DNA of 64,000 nt from Pseudotabrizicola alkalilacus (GTDB lineage Bacteria > Pseudomonadota > Alphaproteobacteria > Rhodobacterales > Rhodobacteraceae): contig NZ_QWEY01000006.1 in NCBI RefSeq assembly GCF_003443995.1, positions 186,001-250,000 of the forward strand. The letters run 5' to 3'. Below, one piece after another: positions 1 through 8,310 of this stretch; the first letter of the stretch is position 1, and every line of letters begins with the position of its first letter. Under the pieces are notes generated by a model. That model saw nothing but the letters and a program-made list of their open reading frames with translations. It was not told the origin of the DNA and ran no database searches. The position numbers were made by a program, and so were the translations under genes.

Positions 1-936
1 ATTCAGGCCAATGCGCGGATGCCCTGCCCCCCAGGCGTCAAACGCGGCCCAGACCGTCCGCGCCAGCACCTCATGCCGGGCCCAGACATTGGCCATCCCC
101 TCCTCATGCAGCATGCTCAGCGCCTCGCGCAGGCCGAACAGGTGATGCGTCGGCGCGGTCCCGGCCCAGTATTGCCAGAACTCCTCCGGCTCGGCCCGCT
201 TGCGCCAGTCCCAATAAGGGGTGCGCAGATCGGACTTGGCGCCCGCCTCCCGGGCCTTTTCGGAAAACCACACGAAACACATGCCCGGCGGGGTCATCAG
301 CCCCTTCTGGCTCGCCGCCACCGTCAGGTCGATCCCCCAGGCATCCATGTGATACTCATCGCAGCCCAGAGACGCGATGCAATCGACACAGAGCAGCGCC
401 GGATGCCTCGCTGCATCCATCGCCGCCCGCAAGGCAGGAATATCGGTGCGGATCGAGCTGGAGGTGTCAACATGCGTGGTCAGCACCGCCTTGATCCGGC
501 CCTCGCGATCTTGCCGCAACCGCGCCTCGACCCGGCCCATATCCACCGGGGCCTGCGTGCCGAAGTCCATCAGTTCGACCTCCACCCCCATCGCCCGCGC
601 GCTCTCGGCCCAGCCGATCCCGAACCGGCCGGTGGACAGCACCAGCACAAGATCCCCCCGGCTGAACAGATTGGCATTCGCCGCCTCCCACCCTGCATGG
701 CCGTTGCCGATATAGGCCGCCACATGCTGCGTAGTGCCCGCCACTGCCCGCAGATCGGGCCACATCGCCGCCACCATCTCGGTCAGGTCGCCCGCATAGA
801 TGTTGGGCGCGGCGCGGTGCATCGCGTTCAGCACGCGGTCGGGCATCACCGACGGGCCGGGAATGGCCAGATAGCTGCGCCCACGCGACAGATCGGGGCG
901 GGAAACATTCGGACGGGGGGAGTTTGATTGCGTCAT
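1..936 (-). CDS. Class V PLP-dependent aminotransferase (serine/alanine-glyoxylate type), 3' end cut
   Basis: About 312 codons read leftward from an ATG at 936 (a second in-frame ATG lies at 939); the C-terminus runs off the left window edge. The translation begins MTQSNSPRPNVSRPDLSRG and has the small-molecule aminotransferase hallmarks: an early PGPSVMP segment, a GNGHAGWEAANANLF stretch, VDCIASLG in the cofactor pocket, and AASQKGLMTPPG, where the lysine should form the PLP Schiff base. This matches the alanine-glyoxylate / serine-glyoxylate aminotransferase family, which uses glyoxylate as amino acceptor. Substrate cannot be told from sequence. It diverges from ygfZ, with about 190 bases of shared upstream region. 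It has no obvious link to the photosynthesis genes. Confidence 0.85.
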   Translation of the reverse strand, partial: MTQSNSPRPNVSRPDLSRGRSYLAIPGPSVMPDRVLNAMHRAAPNIYAGDLTEMVAAMWPDLRAVAGTTQHVAAYIGNGHAGWEAANANLFSRGDLVLVLSTGRFGIGWAESARAMGVEVELMDFGTQAPVDMGRVEARLRQDREGRIKAVLTTHVDTSSSIRTDIPALRAAMDAARHPALLCVDCIASLGCDEYHMDAWGIDLTVAASQKGLMTPPGMCFVWFSEKAREAGAKSDLRTPYWDWRKRAEPEEFWQYWAGTAPTHHLFGLREALSMLHEEGMANVWARHEVLARTVWAAFDAWGAGHPRIGLN

Positions 937-1127
937 CATCAGCTCTGCAAGAGGATACGCGCCAATCGCTAGGCCCTGTCACAGCCAAGGTCAATTGCTC
1001 CGCCCCTGAATTTCAGCCCCGCCATTGCAGCGGCCGGGGCTTTGACATTAGATCAGGCACAGGGCGATGCCTGCCCCGCCGGCAACAGGCCATGACAGGC
1101 CCAGCCCATACGCATCAGGAGACCCGC

Positions 1128-1901
1128 ATGACCAACCCCAGTTTCGGCGAGACCGCCCCCGACCGTCAGGTCTGGACCGTCACCGGCAAAGACCGGGTCA
1201 GCTTTCTGCAGGGCCTGATCAGCAATGACATGCTGCCGCTCGACCGTGCGCCCGGCATTCTCTGGGCGGCCCTGCTGACGGCGCAGGGCAAGTATCTGGC
1301 CGATTTCTTTGTGATCCGTCCGGACGACGATGATCATCTGCTGATCGACATCAAGACCAGCGTCGCCGCCGACACCCTGCGGCGGCTGACGCTCTATCGT
1401 CTGCGCGCCGATGTGCAGATCACGCCCGCCGATCTGACCGTAACCCGTGGCCTCGGCGCCGCCCCCCCCGGCAGCTGGGCCGACCCGCGCCACCCAGGCC
1501 TCGGCTGGCGCGGTTATGGCCTGCCCGGCACCGAACCCGTGATCGACTGGGACGCGATCCGCGTCGCACATTGCATCCCGGAAACCGGGATCGAGCTGGT
1601 TCCCAACGACAGCTATCTGCTCGAATCCGGCTTCGAGCGCCTGCAGGGCGTCGATTTCCGCAAGGGCTGCTATGTCGGGCAAGAGGTCACCGCGCGGATG
1701 AAGCACAAGACCGAGCTGAAAAAGGGCCTTGTCACCGTCGCCATCGACGGCGCGGCCCCGGTCGGCACGCCGATCCTGTCGGGCGAAAAAGAGGCGGGCA
1801 CCCTGTTCACCCAATCGGGCGGGCGGGCAATTGCCTGGCTGCGGTTTGACCGGATGCAGGAGATGACGGCGGGCTCTGCCCGCCTGCATCCGGTCGCCTG
1901 A
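1128..1901 (+). CDS. ygfZ: Folate-binding protein YgfZ (Fe-S cluster repair / GcvT-like)
   Basis: A 257-residue protein. The signature K-G-C-Y-x-G-Q-E motif of the YgfZ/IBA57 family is present as KGCYVGQE at residues 179-186, with the redox-active cysteine intact. Family members bind tetrahydrofolate and help maintain a subset of [4Fe-4S] enzymes such as MiaB. The frame is open further upstream, but the ATG at 1128 follows a CAGGAGA Shine-Dalgarno and gives the usual N-terminus, so it is preferred. The gene converges with efp; the space between them holds an array of small hairpins. Function is assigned from the family. Confidence 0.9.
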   Translation: MTNPSFGETAPDRQVWTVTGKDRVSFLQGLISNDMLPLDRAPGILWAALLTAQGKYLADFFVIRPDDDDHLLIDIKTSVAADTLRRLTLYRLRADVQITPADLTVTRGLGAAPPGSWADPRHPGLGWRGYGLPGTEPVIDWDAIRVAHCIPETGIELVPNDSYLLESGFERLQGVDFRKGCYVGQEVTARMKHKTELKKGLVTVAIDGAAPVGTPILSGEKEAGTLFTQSGGRAIAWLRFDRMQEMTAGSARLHPVA

Positions 1902-1905
1902 CCAC

Positions 1906-2005
1906 GATTATTCTGCGAATAATCCCGTCACGATCTTTCTGCGAAAGATCCCCTGCCCGGCGTTTTCGCAGAAAACGCGAGGGTCGGAATTTTCGCAGAA
2001 AATTC
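1906..2005. repeat. Array of four 19-bp perfect hairpins (7-5-7) with CTGCG/CGCAG cores
   Basis: Four perfect inverted repeats lie at 1906-1924 (GATTATTCTGCGAATAATC), 1932-1950 (GATCTTTCTGCGAAAGATC), 1960-1978 (GCGTTTTCGCAGAAAACGC) and 1987-2005 (GAATTTTCGCAGAAAATTC). Each has a 7-bp stem and a 5-base loop. The inner sequence TTCTGCGAA is constant while the outer stem changes and stays complementary. The first two carry CTGCG and the last two its complement, so the array is itself inverted about its centre. A fifth, shorter 6-4-6 palindrome overlaps the end (2001-2016). It lies between the convergent ygfZ and efp stops, where it could act as a two-way terminator or mRNA 3'-end structure; that role is inference. 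Confidence 0.85.
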
Positions 2006-2024
2006 GTTTGCGAATTCGTCCGCG

Positions 2025-2588
2025 TCAGGCGCGCTCGGAGTATTCCATAAGCTCCGTATGCACGATGATCTCTTCATCCTGCCCGATGAACGGCGGGATC
2101 ATGATCCGCACGCCATTGTCCAGAATGGCCGGCTTGAAGCTGTTCGCCGCCGTCTGGCCCTTGACCACCGGCTCGGTCTCGACGATCCGGCATTTCACCT
2201 TTTGCGGCAGGGTCACCGCCAGCGCCTCGTCGCCGTAATAGCGCACCGTCGCCGTCATGCCGTCCTGCAGGAACGGCCGCCGCTCGCCCAGAAGCTCGGC
2301 ATCCAGTTCGATCTGCTCATAGGTCTCGGAATCCATGAACACCAGCCGCCCGTCACTCTCGTACAGGAACTGCTGATCCTTGTTCTCCAGCCGGACCTCT
2401 TCGATCTTGTCCTCGGACCGGAAGCGCTCGTTCAGCTTGCGGCCATCGCGCAGGTTTTTCAGCTCAACCTGGGCGAAAGCCCCGCCTTTTCCCGGCTTTA
2501 CGTGGTTTGCCTTGACAGCAGCCCACAGGCCACCCTCATGCTCCAGCACCATTCCGGGCTTGATTTCGTTTCCGTTGATTTTAGGCAT
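2025..2588 (-). CDS. efp: Translation elongation factor P
   Basis: A 187-residue protein starting [20 protein letters not shown], the usual bacterial EF-P length. EF-P binds stalled ribosomes and promotes peptide-bond formation at polyproline stretches. The tip lysine that is modified in many bacteria corresponds to K34 in the loop KPGKGGAF. The frame continues 15 codons upstream, but the ATG at 2588 gives the family N-terminus. The gene is monocistronic as far as can be seen, convergent with ygfZ and divergent from the small gene at 2805. Confidence 0.97.
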   Translation of the reverse strand: MPKINGNEIKPGMVLEHEGGLWAAVKANHVKPGKGGAFAQVELKNLRDGRKLNERFRSEDKIEEVRLENKDQQFLYESDGRLVFMDSETYEQIELDAELLGERRPFLQDGMTATVRYYGDEALAVTLPQKVKCRIVETEPVVKGQTAANSFKPAILDNGVRIMIPPFIGQDEEIIVHTELMEYSERA

Positions 2589-2693
2589 TTGTGGCAAAAC
2601 CTTGACAAAAGGTTGAAGTCGAAAGCGCCACACCTATATCTGGGCTGTCCAACGCGGGCAAGCAGACTAAATACAGTATTCCTTTGCGTCAGC

Positions 2694-2710
2694 CATGCAT
2701 CACGTGCATG
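2694..2710. promoter_or_regulatory. Palindrome CATGCA-TCACG-TGCATG, possible operator
   Basis: A perfect 6-5-6 inverted repeat in the divergent region between efp and the gene at 2805. Its position suits an operator or a 5'-leader hairpin, but no known regulator site is recognised. Confidence 0.35.
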
Positions 2711-2804
2711 ACAGGATTGCAAAACGGGTAATGCCGAATCGCTCCGAAAGGTTTAGGTTCGCCCGACACCGAGAAAGACAAGAGCAAGAATAAGGACTGC
2801 CAAA

Positions 2805-3131
2805 ATGACTGGTTTCGTTGACAGCACCGCTTTCAATTACGAACAAGGCCAACGCGCGCGCAAGCTTTTTGCCGCTGTGGTCCTTGCTGCGCTGGACGAT
2901 GCCATCGCAGATGACAAAAAATACGGCAACGGGCCTGAACAGATTGCACGTTGGGCACGCTCGCGCGACGGTCGTGAAGTGTTGTCCTGTGCCGGGATCG
3001 ACCCGAACGAACGGGTGGTCAAGGGCCTGATGGAATTCGTGTCCAAAGGCGTGCGCACCTCTGTCGCGCTCAGCCGCGAAGAGTCGGAACGGCGCCACGC
3101 GCTGGAATCGGAAATGGGCGAAGCCGCCTGA
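2805..3131 (+). CDS. Small conserved Rhodobacterales protein (DUF6280-like)
   Basis: A 108-residue soluble, mostly helical, charged protein with no signal peptide or membrane segment. It contains the run FNYEQGQRARKLFAAVVLAA, then ALDDAIADDKKYGNGPEQIA and a WARSRDGREVLSCAGIDP segment. I recall near-identical proteins of about 100 residues across Rhodobacterales under a DUF name (DUF6280), with no known function; the family number is from memory. It is a single-gene unit with its own upstream region and a strong intrinsic terminator at 3156. Nothing in the neighbourhood suggests a pathway. Confidence 0.8.
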   Translation: MTGFVDSTAFNYEQGQRARKLFAAVVLAALDDAIADDKKYGNGPEQIARWARSRDGREVLSCAGIDPNERVVKGLMEFVSKGVRTSVALSREESERRHALESEMGEAA

Positions 3132-3155
3132 TCCATTCCTTCCGCCGGAAACCAG

Positions 3156-3179
3156 AACGCGCCCCGTGGGGCGCGTTTT
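3156..3179 (+). terminator. Rho-independent terminator after the gene at 2805
   Basis: Perfect 10-bp stem AACGCGCCCC / GGGGCGCGTT with a 2-base loop, followed by T residues, 25 bases past the stop codon. Confidence 0.9.
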
Positions 3180-3224
3180 GCATCTCAGGCCCGTGGAACG
3201 GGCAGATGGGTCGCAACGACCGCC

Positions 3225-4010
3225 TTATTCGAACTCGCGCAGCGCCATCGCACGGGCAATCTCGGCCCGCACCAGTTTGCGCACATTGCGCGTGATCCGC
3301 TCGCCCAGAGTGCCCGACAGCTCTTCGCGGATCAGGTCGCGCACCAGATCGCGCAGCACCTCTTCGTCAAACACCATGCCCCCCGCCTGCGCGTCATAGA
3401 GCCCCGAGATCACCTCTTCCTCGGTCTCCTGCGCCAGATCGGCCCGCACCGCCGCCTCGGCCTCGTCGGCCCAGCCCGCATCCTGCCAGGCGCTGTCATC
3501 CTCCGGCGGACTCACCTCACGCAGGGTCAGGCGCTGCGGTGTCGCTTCGACAGCATCGGCCTCGACCGCATCCGGCAACAGATCCTCTGCCTCGGCAAAG
3601 CCCGCTCTTGGCGCTTCCAGAAAATCGGGCGATGCAGCTGTGACCGGACTGCCCGGCACGGCGGCCTCGTCGCGCGGCGGAGCATCGGATGCCAAAGCCC
3701 CCGGCCAGACCTCGGGATCACCAAAGGGGGATTCCCATTCCTCCTCGGTCACGGCAGCGCCCAACCGTGCCACCACATCCTCGACCGGGGCCACCGGCTC
3801 TGACGGTGCCACCGCCTGCTCCGGCTCCGGCTCCGGCGCAGGCGTGATCACATCCGGCGCCGTCACCACCCGCAGCGCCGGGGTCAGCAGCAGCTTTTCC
3901 GCCACCGGCTCTGGCGCAGCGGCCGGGGCCGGGCGCAGATCTTCTGACACCAGACGACGGATAGAGGACAGAACATCCTCGATTTCATGATTGCTCATCG
4001 GTTCCGACAT
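3225..4010 (-). CDS. PopZ-like acidic protein with conserved N- and C-terminal helices
   Basis: 261 residues from the ATG at 4010, which has an AGGGG ribosome site; an ATG four codons in (3998) is a weaker alternative. The layout is a short N-terminal helix (EIEDVLSSIRRLVSED), a long low-complexity centre rich in Pro, Ala and Glu, and a conserved basic C-terminal helix (about residues 210-261, with EEVLRDLVRDLIREEL and RNVRKLVRAEIARA). This resembles PopZ/DUF2497 proteins, which form polar hubs through a C-terminal assembly domain, but the C-terminal motif is not identical to Caulobacter PopZ, so the role is a guess. It lies 189 bases downstream of tolC on the same strand. Confidence 0.7.
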   Translation of the reverse strand: MSEPMSNHEIEDVLSSIRRLVSEDLRPAPAAAPEPVAEKLLLTPALRVVTAPDVITPAPEPEPEQAVAPSEPVAPVEDVVARLGAAVTEEEWESPFGDPEVWPGALASDAPPRDEAAVPGSPVTAASPDFLEAPRAGFAEAEDLLPDAVEADAVEATPQRLTLREVSPPEDDSAWQDAGWADEAEAAVRADLAQETEEEVISGLYDAQAGGMVFDEEVLRDLVRDLIREELSGTLGERITRNVRKLVRAEIARAMALREFE

Positions 4011-4199
4011 GACGCCCCTGCCCGTATTCAGGCCGGTCACCCAGCCCGTTATCCTGCCACATGCCCGGCTTGGGTGACGGCGCATCGTACGCCGCCTGCC
4101 GGTTCTTTGCGCCAGTCTAATCCCACACGGGCCGCAGCACAAGAAAAGGACGCATGCTGCGTTAACGCATTTCCGCCGCTGCCCGCTTCTGCGCCGCGC

Positions 4200-5561
4200 T
4201 TACTTCAGCTTCTCCAGAATCCGGTCCAGCTTCTTGCCCTGCGCCGAATGGACCGGCGCATTCTTGACCGCATTGTAATAGCCCGCCGGATCATAGGTCG
4301 GGATGCCCAGCTGAAGATGCTCGACCGACAACAGACCCATGGCCTGCAAGATCTGGTACACGCCCAGATAGCGCTGCGCCTCGGCCTGAATCCGGGTCAC
4401 CCGCGCATCAAGCAGTTCCTGCTCGGCGTTCAGCACATCCAGCGTGGTGCGCGCGCCCAGGCTCGCCTCTTCGCGCACGCCGTCAAACGCGGTTTGCGCC
4501 GCGCGGATCTGCCGGTCCCCGGCCTGCACCTGCGCATTGGCAATCTCCAGCCCGGCCCAGGCATTGCCCACCGCCTGCGCGATCAGCACCCCGGCCTGCC
4601 CCAGATCGGCGCGCGCGCCGTCGCGATTGGCAATCGACTGGCGCAACAACGACGCCTGATTGCCACCCGAATACACCCGCTGGTTCAGCGACAGGCCAAA
4701 GCTCTGGTCATCCCCGCCCGCATCATTCAGCCCCACCCCGACCCGCGCCGAAAGCGTCGGGCGGAACGCGGCCTTTTGCAGTTCCACCGCCAGATCGCTG
4801 ATCGTCACCCGGCGCTGTGCCGCCAGAAGCGAAGGATGTGTGCGCAGCGCCACCGTCCGCGCCGCCTCCATCGAGGCGGGCAGGCGTGGCGATGTCGGCA
4901 GCCGCGCCAGATTGCGCGGATAGGCCCCGGTCGCCGCCTTGAACGCCTCACGTGCAACCATCAGATTGCCCTCGGCCGCCGCATAGCCGGCCCGCGCTGC
5001 CGCCAGCCGTGCCTCGGCAATCGACACATCCGTCCGGGTGATCTCGCCAACCTCGAACCGGTCCTGCGCCGCGCGCAGTTCCTGTGTCACCAGCCGCACG
5101 TTCGAGTCGCGCAGCGACAGCAGCTGCTGGTTGACCTGCACATCCACATAGGCCGCAACCGCAGCAAACAGCACGTCCTGTTCCACGCCCCGCAGCAATT
5201 CGCGTGTTGCCAGTACCGATTCCTTGGCAATCTCGATCTGCAGCGCCCGGCGCCCGAAATCCAGCAGCACCAGCTGCGCCGTCAGATCAAAGGTCGTGCG
5301 CACCCCCTCGGTCACCGGGGCGTTGCTGGCCTGACGGGCACGCGAATAACCGCTGCCCAGCACGAAATCGACCACCGGGCGCAGCGTCGACATCGCCTGC
5401 GCCACATCCTCATCTGCCGCCCGCAAGGTCGCCGCCTGTTTGTCCAGCAGGTTCGAGGTGCGATAGGCCGCGATAAAAGCGTCCGTCAGCGTCTCCGCCT
5501 GGGCAACCGGTGCCGCCAGAACACTGACCGCAACCGCCGCTGCTGCAAAGAATCCACGCAT
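4200..5561 (-). CDS. tolC: TolC-family outer-membrane efflux/secretion channel
   Basis: 453 residues with a signal peptide of about 22 residues (MRGFFAAAAVAVSVLAAPVAQA). Two tandem outer-membrane-factor repeats with long helical coiled-coil stretches are visible, and the conserved FDLTAQLVLLDFGRRALQIE and YSGGNQASLLRQSIANRDGA segments mark the two beta-strand/helix junctions. TolC trimers span the outer membrane and periplasm and connect to RND, MFS or type I export systems. The gene follows the pcm-like gene on the same strand, an arrangement common in Rhodobacteraceae. No inner-membrane partner is nearby. Confidence 0.93.
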   Translation of the reverse strand: MRGFFAAAAVAVSVLAAPVAQAETLTDAFIAAYRTSNLLDKQAATLRAADEDVAQAMSTLRPVVDFVLGSGYSRARQASNAPVTEGVRTTFDLTAQLVLLDFGRRALQIEIAKESVLATRELLRGVEQDVLFAAVAAYVDVQVNQQLLSLRDSNVRLVTQELRAAQDRFEVGEITRTDVSIAEARLAAARAGYAAAEGNLMVAREAFKAATGAYPRNLARLPTSPRLPASMEAARTVALRTHPSLLAAQRRVTISDLAVELQKAAFRPTLSARVGVGLNDAGGDDQSFGLSLNQRVYSGGNQASLLRQSIANRDGARADLGQAGVLIAQAVGNAWAGLEIANAQVQAGDRQIRAAQTAFDGVREEASLGARTTLDVLNAEQELLDARVTRIQAEAQRYLGVYQILQAMGLLSVEHLQLGIPTYDPAGYYNAVKNAPVHSAQGKKLDRILEKLK

Positions 5562-5647
5562 TTCCAGACTGCTCCTGTCATTTCGCCCCGGTTCTTTACG
5601 CGCCGGGGGCCGCTTTCCGTCGTCGAAACAAAGTCAAACCAAAACCG

Positions 5648-6301
5648 TCAGAGCGTAAATCCACCCGTCGCGGCAAATCCCGGCAGCACCGGCGCCGCAG
5701 CATTGAACACAAAGCGCCAGCTGACCTTGCCATCCGATTTGTAACCGATCCGGGCCACGCCCAGCGCGCCCTCCATAAAGACCGCCGCAATCCGGCCGCC
5801 GTCTTTCAACTGGTCCAGCAGAGCCGGCGGAATAACCTCTACGCCGCCCTGCACCGTGATCACATCATAAGGCCCATGTTTGGCAGCCCCTGCCGCCAGC
5901 GGCCCGACGATCACCGCCGCATTGTCGACCGAGGCCTGCGACAGCAGATGCTGCGCCTCTGTCGCCATCGCCTCATCTTCCTCGACCGCGACGACCGCAT
6001 CGGCCAGACGGGCCAGCACGGCGGCCGAATAGCCCAGCCCGCAGCCCAGATCCAGCACCATCTCATCCGGCTGAATATCCAGCGAATCCAGCAATTTGGC
6101 CAAGGTCCGCGGCTCCAGCACAACACGACCCGGCCGCAGCAGCAGGTTTTCCCCCATATAGGCCGCCTCACGCTTGTCGCGCGGAACGAATGTTTCACGC
6201 GGCACGCTCAGCATCGCTTCGATGATCGGAAACTTGGTCACATCAGACGGGCGCACCTGGGTGTCAACCATCATCACGCGGCGGGCAGAGAAATCGGTCA
6301 T
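5648..6301 (-). CDS. pcm: Protein-L-isoaspartate O-methyltransferase family protein
   Basis: 217 residues. The SAM-binding loop [11 protein letters not shown] begins near residue 83, preceded by the PCMT-like substrate region ([20 protein letters not shown]). PCMT repairs isoaspartyl damage by methylating it with SAM. Rhodobacterial copies beside tolC form a divergent branch and often lack strict residues of the E. coli enzyme, so true repair activity is not certain. It ends 86 bases before the tolC start and could be co-transcribed with it. The start is the ATG at 6301. Confidence 0.85.
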   Translation of the reverse strand: MTDFSARRVMMVDTQVRPSDVTKFPIIEAMLSVPRETFVPRDKREAAYMGENLLLRPGRVVLEPRTLAKLLDSLDIQPDEMVLDLGCGLGYSAAVLARLADAVVAVEEDEAMATEAQHLLSQASVDNAAVIVGPLAAGAAKHGPYDVITVQGGVEVIPPALLDQLKDGGRIAAVFMEGALGVARIGYKSDGKVSWRFVFNAAAPVLPGFAATGGFTL

Positions 6302-6449
6302 GGGCTGAACTCATGGGTCTGGATCGGCTGTATCGAGTCTTGCCACATCTCCCCGGCAGGGGCAACGGCACAGACTGTCCCACCCGGAACCGTATAGCAT
6401 TTTTCTCACGCTTTTTTATCTTCTGCCCACCACAGGCGGCCGGCACCGC

Positions 6450-7130
6450 CTATTGTGCAGGCGGATCAACCCTTTGCAAAGACGGCGCAATCACCGCAAA
6501 TGCCGCTTCTGCCGCTGGTGTCAGATCAAAGCTGCACAGATTGCCCTGCGCCACCGCACGACAGGGGCCGGTGTCGCCGGTGATCCAGTCCACCGGGTTC
6601 AGAAACCACACCGCGCCGCCATCACCTTCGACATCCTCGAAAAACACCGCCGAGACCTCTTCGGCCAGTTCACCGTCGCCCAGATCGGCATGATACGGCG
6701 TCTCTACCGCCCAACCCTGCGGCAGGGTCACGCGCAGGCCGGTCTCAGAGTCGGTATAGTCGCAGCGTGGCTCGGTGCAGCGCAGCGCCACCGCAGGCTC
6801 GATCGCCAGCACCGGCACCTCGATCAGCGTGGTCTGCGTGGTCACCACCGCCTTGGCCTCGAACAGCTCTGCCTCGGTAAAGCCGGAAAGCAGATACTCC
6901 CCCGGCTCCAGCACAACCTGCCACGGCCCGTTGACCGGCTCCGGCGTCATGATCATCGCCTCCAGCACATCCGCCTCTTCCGGCAGGTCCAGCGGCACCG
7001 CCGACCACGACACCGGGCCCGCCTCTACCCCCTCGGGCAGCAGCGCGGTCACGCTGACCGTCACCGGCTCTGCCAGCGCCATCAAGGGCATCAAGGCCCA
7101 GATCACTCCCAGAACAACGCCGCGCCGCAC
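6450..7130 (-). CDS. Unknown periplasmic protein with signal peptide
   Basis: 226 residues from a GTG at 7130. This start is chosen because AAGAGG sits six bases upstream and because it follows the stop of the upstream membrane-protein gene by one base, which implies translational coupling. The N-terminus (RRGVVLGVIWALMPLMALA) looks like a Sec signal peptide. The mature part is acidic and beta-rich, with four cysteines that could pair (RCTEPRC, and GPCRA with NLCSF). I do not recognise a domain. It probably works with the membrane protein encoded just upstream. Confidence 0.7.
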   Translation of the reverse strand: MRRGVVLGVIWALMPLMALAEPVTVSVTALLPEGVEAGPVSWSAVPLDLPEEADVLEAMIMTPEPVNGPWQVVLEPGEYLLSGFTEAELFEAKAVVTTQTTLIEVPVLAIEPAVALRCTEPRCDYTDSETGLRVTLPQGWAVETPYHADLGDGELAEEVSAVFFEDVEGDGGAVWFLNPVDWITGDTGPCRAVAQGNLCSFDLTPAAEAAFAVIAPSLQRVDPPAQ

Positions 7131-7131
7131 G

Positions 7132-8130
7132 TCACACCTCTTGCCCTTCTGCCCGTGAAGGCATCCCGCCCCTGCCAAAGCCACGGCCCACCCAGGCCGC
7201 CGCCTTTGTGCCCATGTCGCGGAACTTGTCCGACGCCCGCTCCAGCTTTGCAACCCATTCCGGGTTCGGCACCTGACCGGCAGTGACCTTGAAGAACACC
7301 TGCATCATGCAGGCAATGGCAAACGGCTCGATCAGGGCCGCCTTGACTGCCCAGGCAAAGACGAACGCGACCAGAAAGCCGATTGCCGACATGTTCCCCG
7401 GCATCAGCCAGACCACAGCCGCCGCCGGGGCCAGCATCAGCACAAACACCAGCAGCGACAGCCCCCAGACAATGGCGGTCAGCCAGGCCGCATTCACCAT
7501 CATCACCTTTGCATTCTGACCATACAGCACCAGCGCATCCTGCGCGCCTTTCCACGGGTTTTCCACCCGTGTCGCCATCAGATGCCCCAGGATCACCTCA
7601 TCCATCAGCCCGACCGCCATCCGCAGATAGGCCCGCACCACGCCCATGATCTTGTCCAGCCCCGGAATCGGCAGGATCGACAGCAGCCCCTGCACAATCC
7701 CGGTGATCGCGCCCACCACGCCCTTGATCACCTGATCCAGCCCGAACAGGGCCGAGGCGGTGCCAAAGCGCGCCGCCACCCGGTCGCGGGCCCAGGCAAT
7801 CTGCCCCTGCCCGCCCGGAATCTCGCGGCCCTGCATCGCCTCGACCATCACCGCGATATGCCCGGCCTTGACGATATACAAAAGGTAATCGCGAAAGAAA
7901 AAGATCACCCCGACCGTCAGACCAAAGCCGCCAAATGCGCCCCATGCGGTCGATGTCACCCGGAACTCCTCATCGCCAAAGGCCCCGACGCCGTAGCCAA
8001 CCCCGGCTCCGGTGCCGGTCACCAGCACCAGCGTCAGCGCAATTCCAAAATACACCACCACGCGAAACAGCACAAAAGGCGCGGTCCGCGCCATCAGGCC
8101 CAAGGCCTGCCCGATCGAAAAATCCCACAT
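7132..8130 (-). CDS. Unknown multi-pass membrane protein
   Basis: 332 residues with hydrophobic segments at about 18-38, 61-78, 213-240 and 248-268. Between them lies a loop or re-entrant region rich in Gly and Ile (about 125-160), and the tail (about 285-332) is basic and cytoplasmic-looking. No catalytic motif or transporter signature is recognised. The next gene starts one base after its stop, so the pair is probably one operon. It precedes the photosynthesis cluster, separated from dxs by 180 bases that include a dispersed repeat. Confidence 0.75.
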   Translation of the reverse strand: MWDFSIGQALGLMARTAPFVLFRVVVYFGIALTLVLVTGTGAGVGYGVGAFGDEEFRVTSTAWGAFGGFGLTVGVIFFFRDYLLYIVKAGHIAVMVEAMQGREIPGGQGQIAWARDRVAARFGTASALFGLDQVIKGVVGAITGIVQGLLSILPIPGLDKIMGVVRAYLRMAVGLMDEVILGHLMATRVENPWKGAQDALVLYGQNAKVMMVNAAWLTAIVWGLSLLVFVLMLAPAAAVVWLMPGNMSAIGFLVAFVFAWAVKAALIEPFAIACMMQVFFKVTAGQVPNPEWVAKLERASDKFRDMGTKAAAWVGRGFGRGGMPSRAEGQEV

Positions 8131-8249
8131 TCTGCCGATCCTGAAATACTCTGATCAATCCCGACAGACTGCGGCCCTTGCCGCCGTTTGACAAGCCTGA
8201 ACCGCCCCGGCCAAAGCCCAGGCCGGGTCAGGTTTACCCAACCCCTGCC

Positions 8250-8291
8250 CATTGCTGCTTTCAAAATACTCCCGCGCGGAGCGCTCCCGAA
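8250..8291. repeat. 42-bp exact repeat, copy 1 (downstream of dxs)
   Basis: Identical over 42 bases to 23061-23102. On the minus strand, after the dxs stop, it reads as a GC-rich stem (GGAGC/GCTCC within CGGGAGCGCTCCGCG) followed by GGGAGTATTTTGAAAGC. This puts it in the same structural class as the GGGATATTT repeats elsewhere in the window. Both copies lie just past the stop of a leftward gene. Confidence 0.9.
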
Positions 8292-8310
8292 GCCTGCCAG
8301 AGGCGCCGCC

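Noticed and set aside
3987-5744. 585-codon + strand frame over tolC
   Set aside because: Antisense shadow of tolC; the minus-strand reading has a signal peptide and the full outer-membrane-factor pattern.
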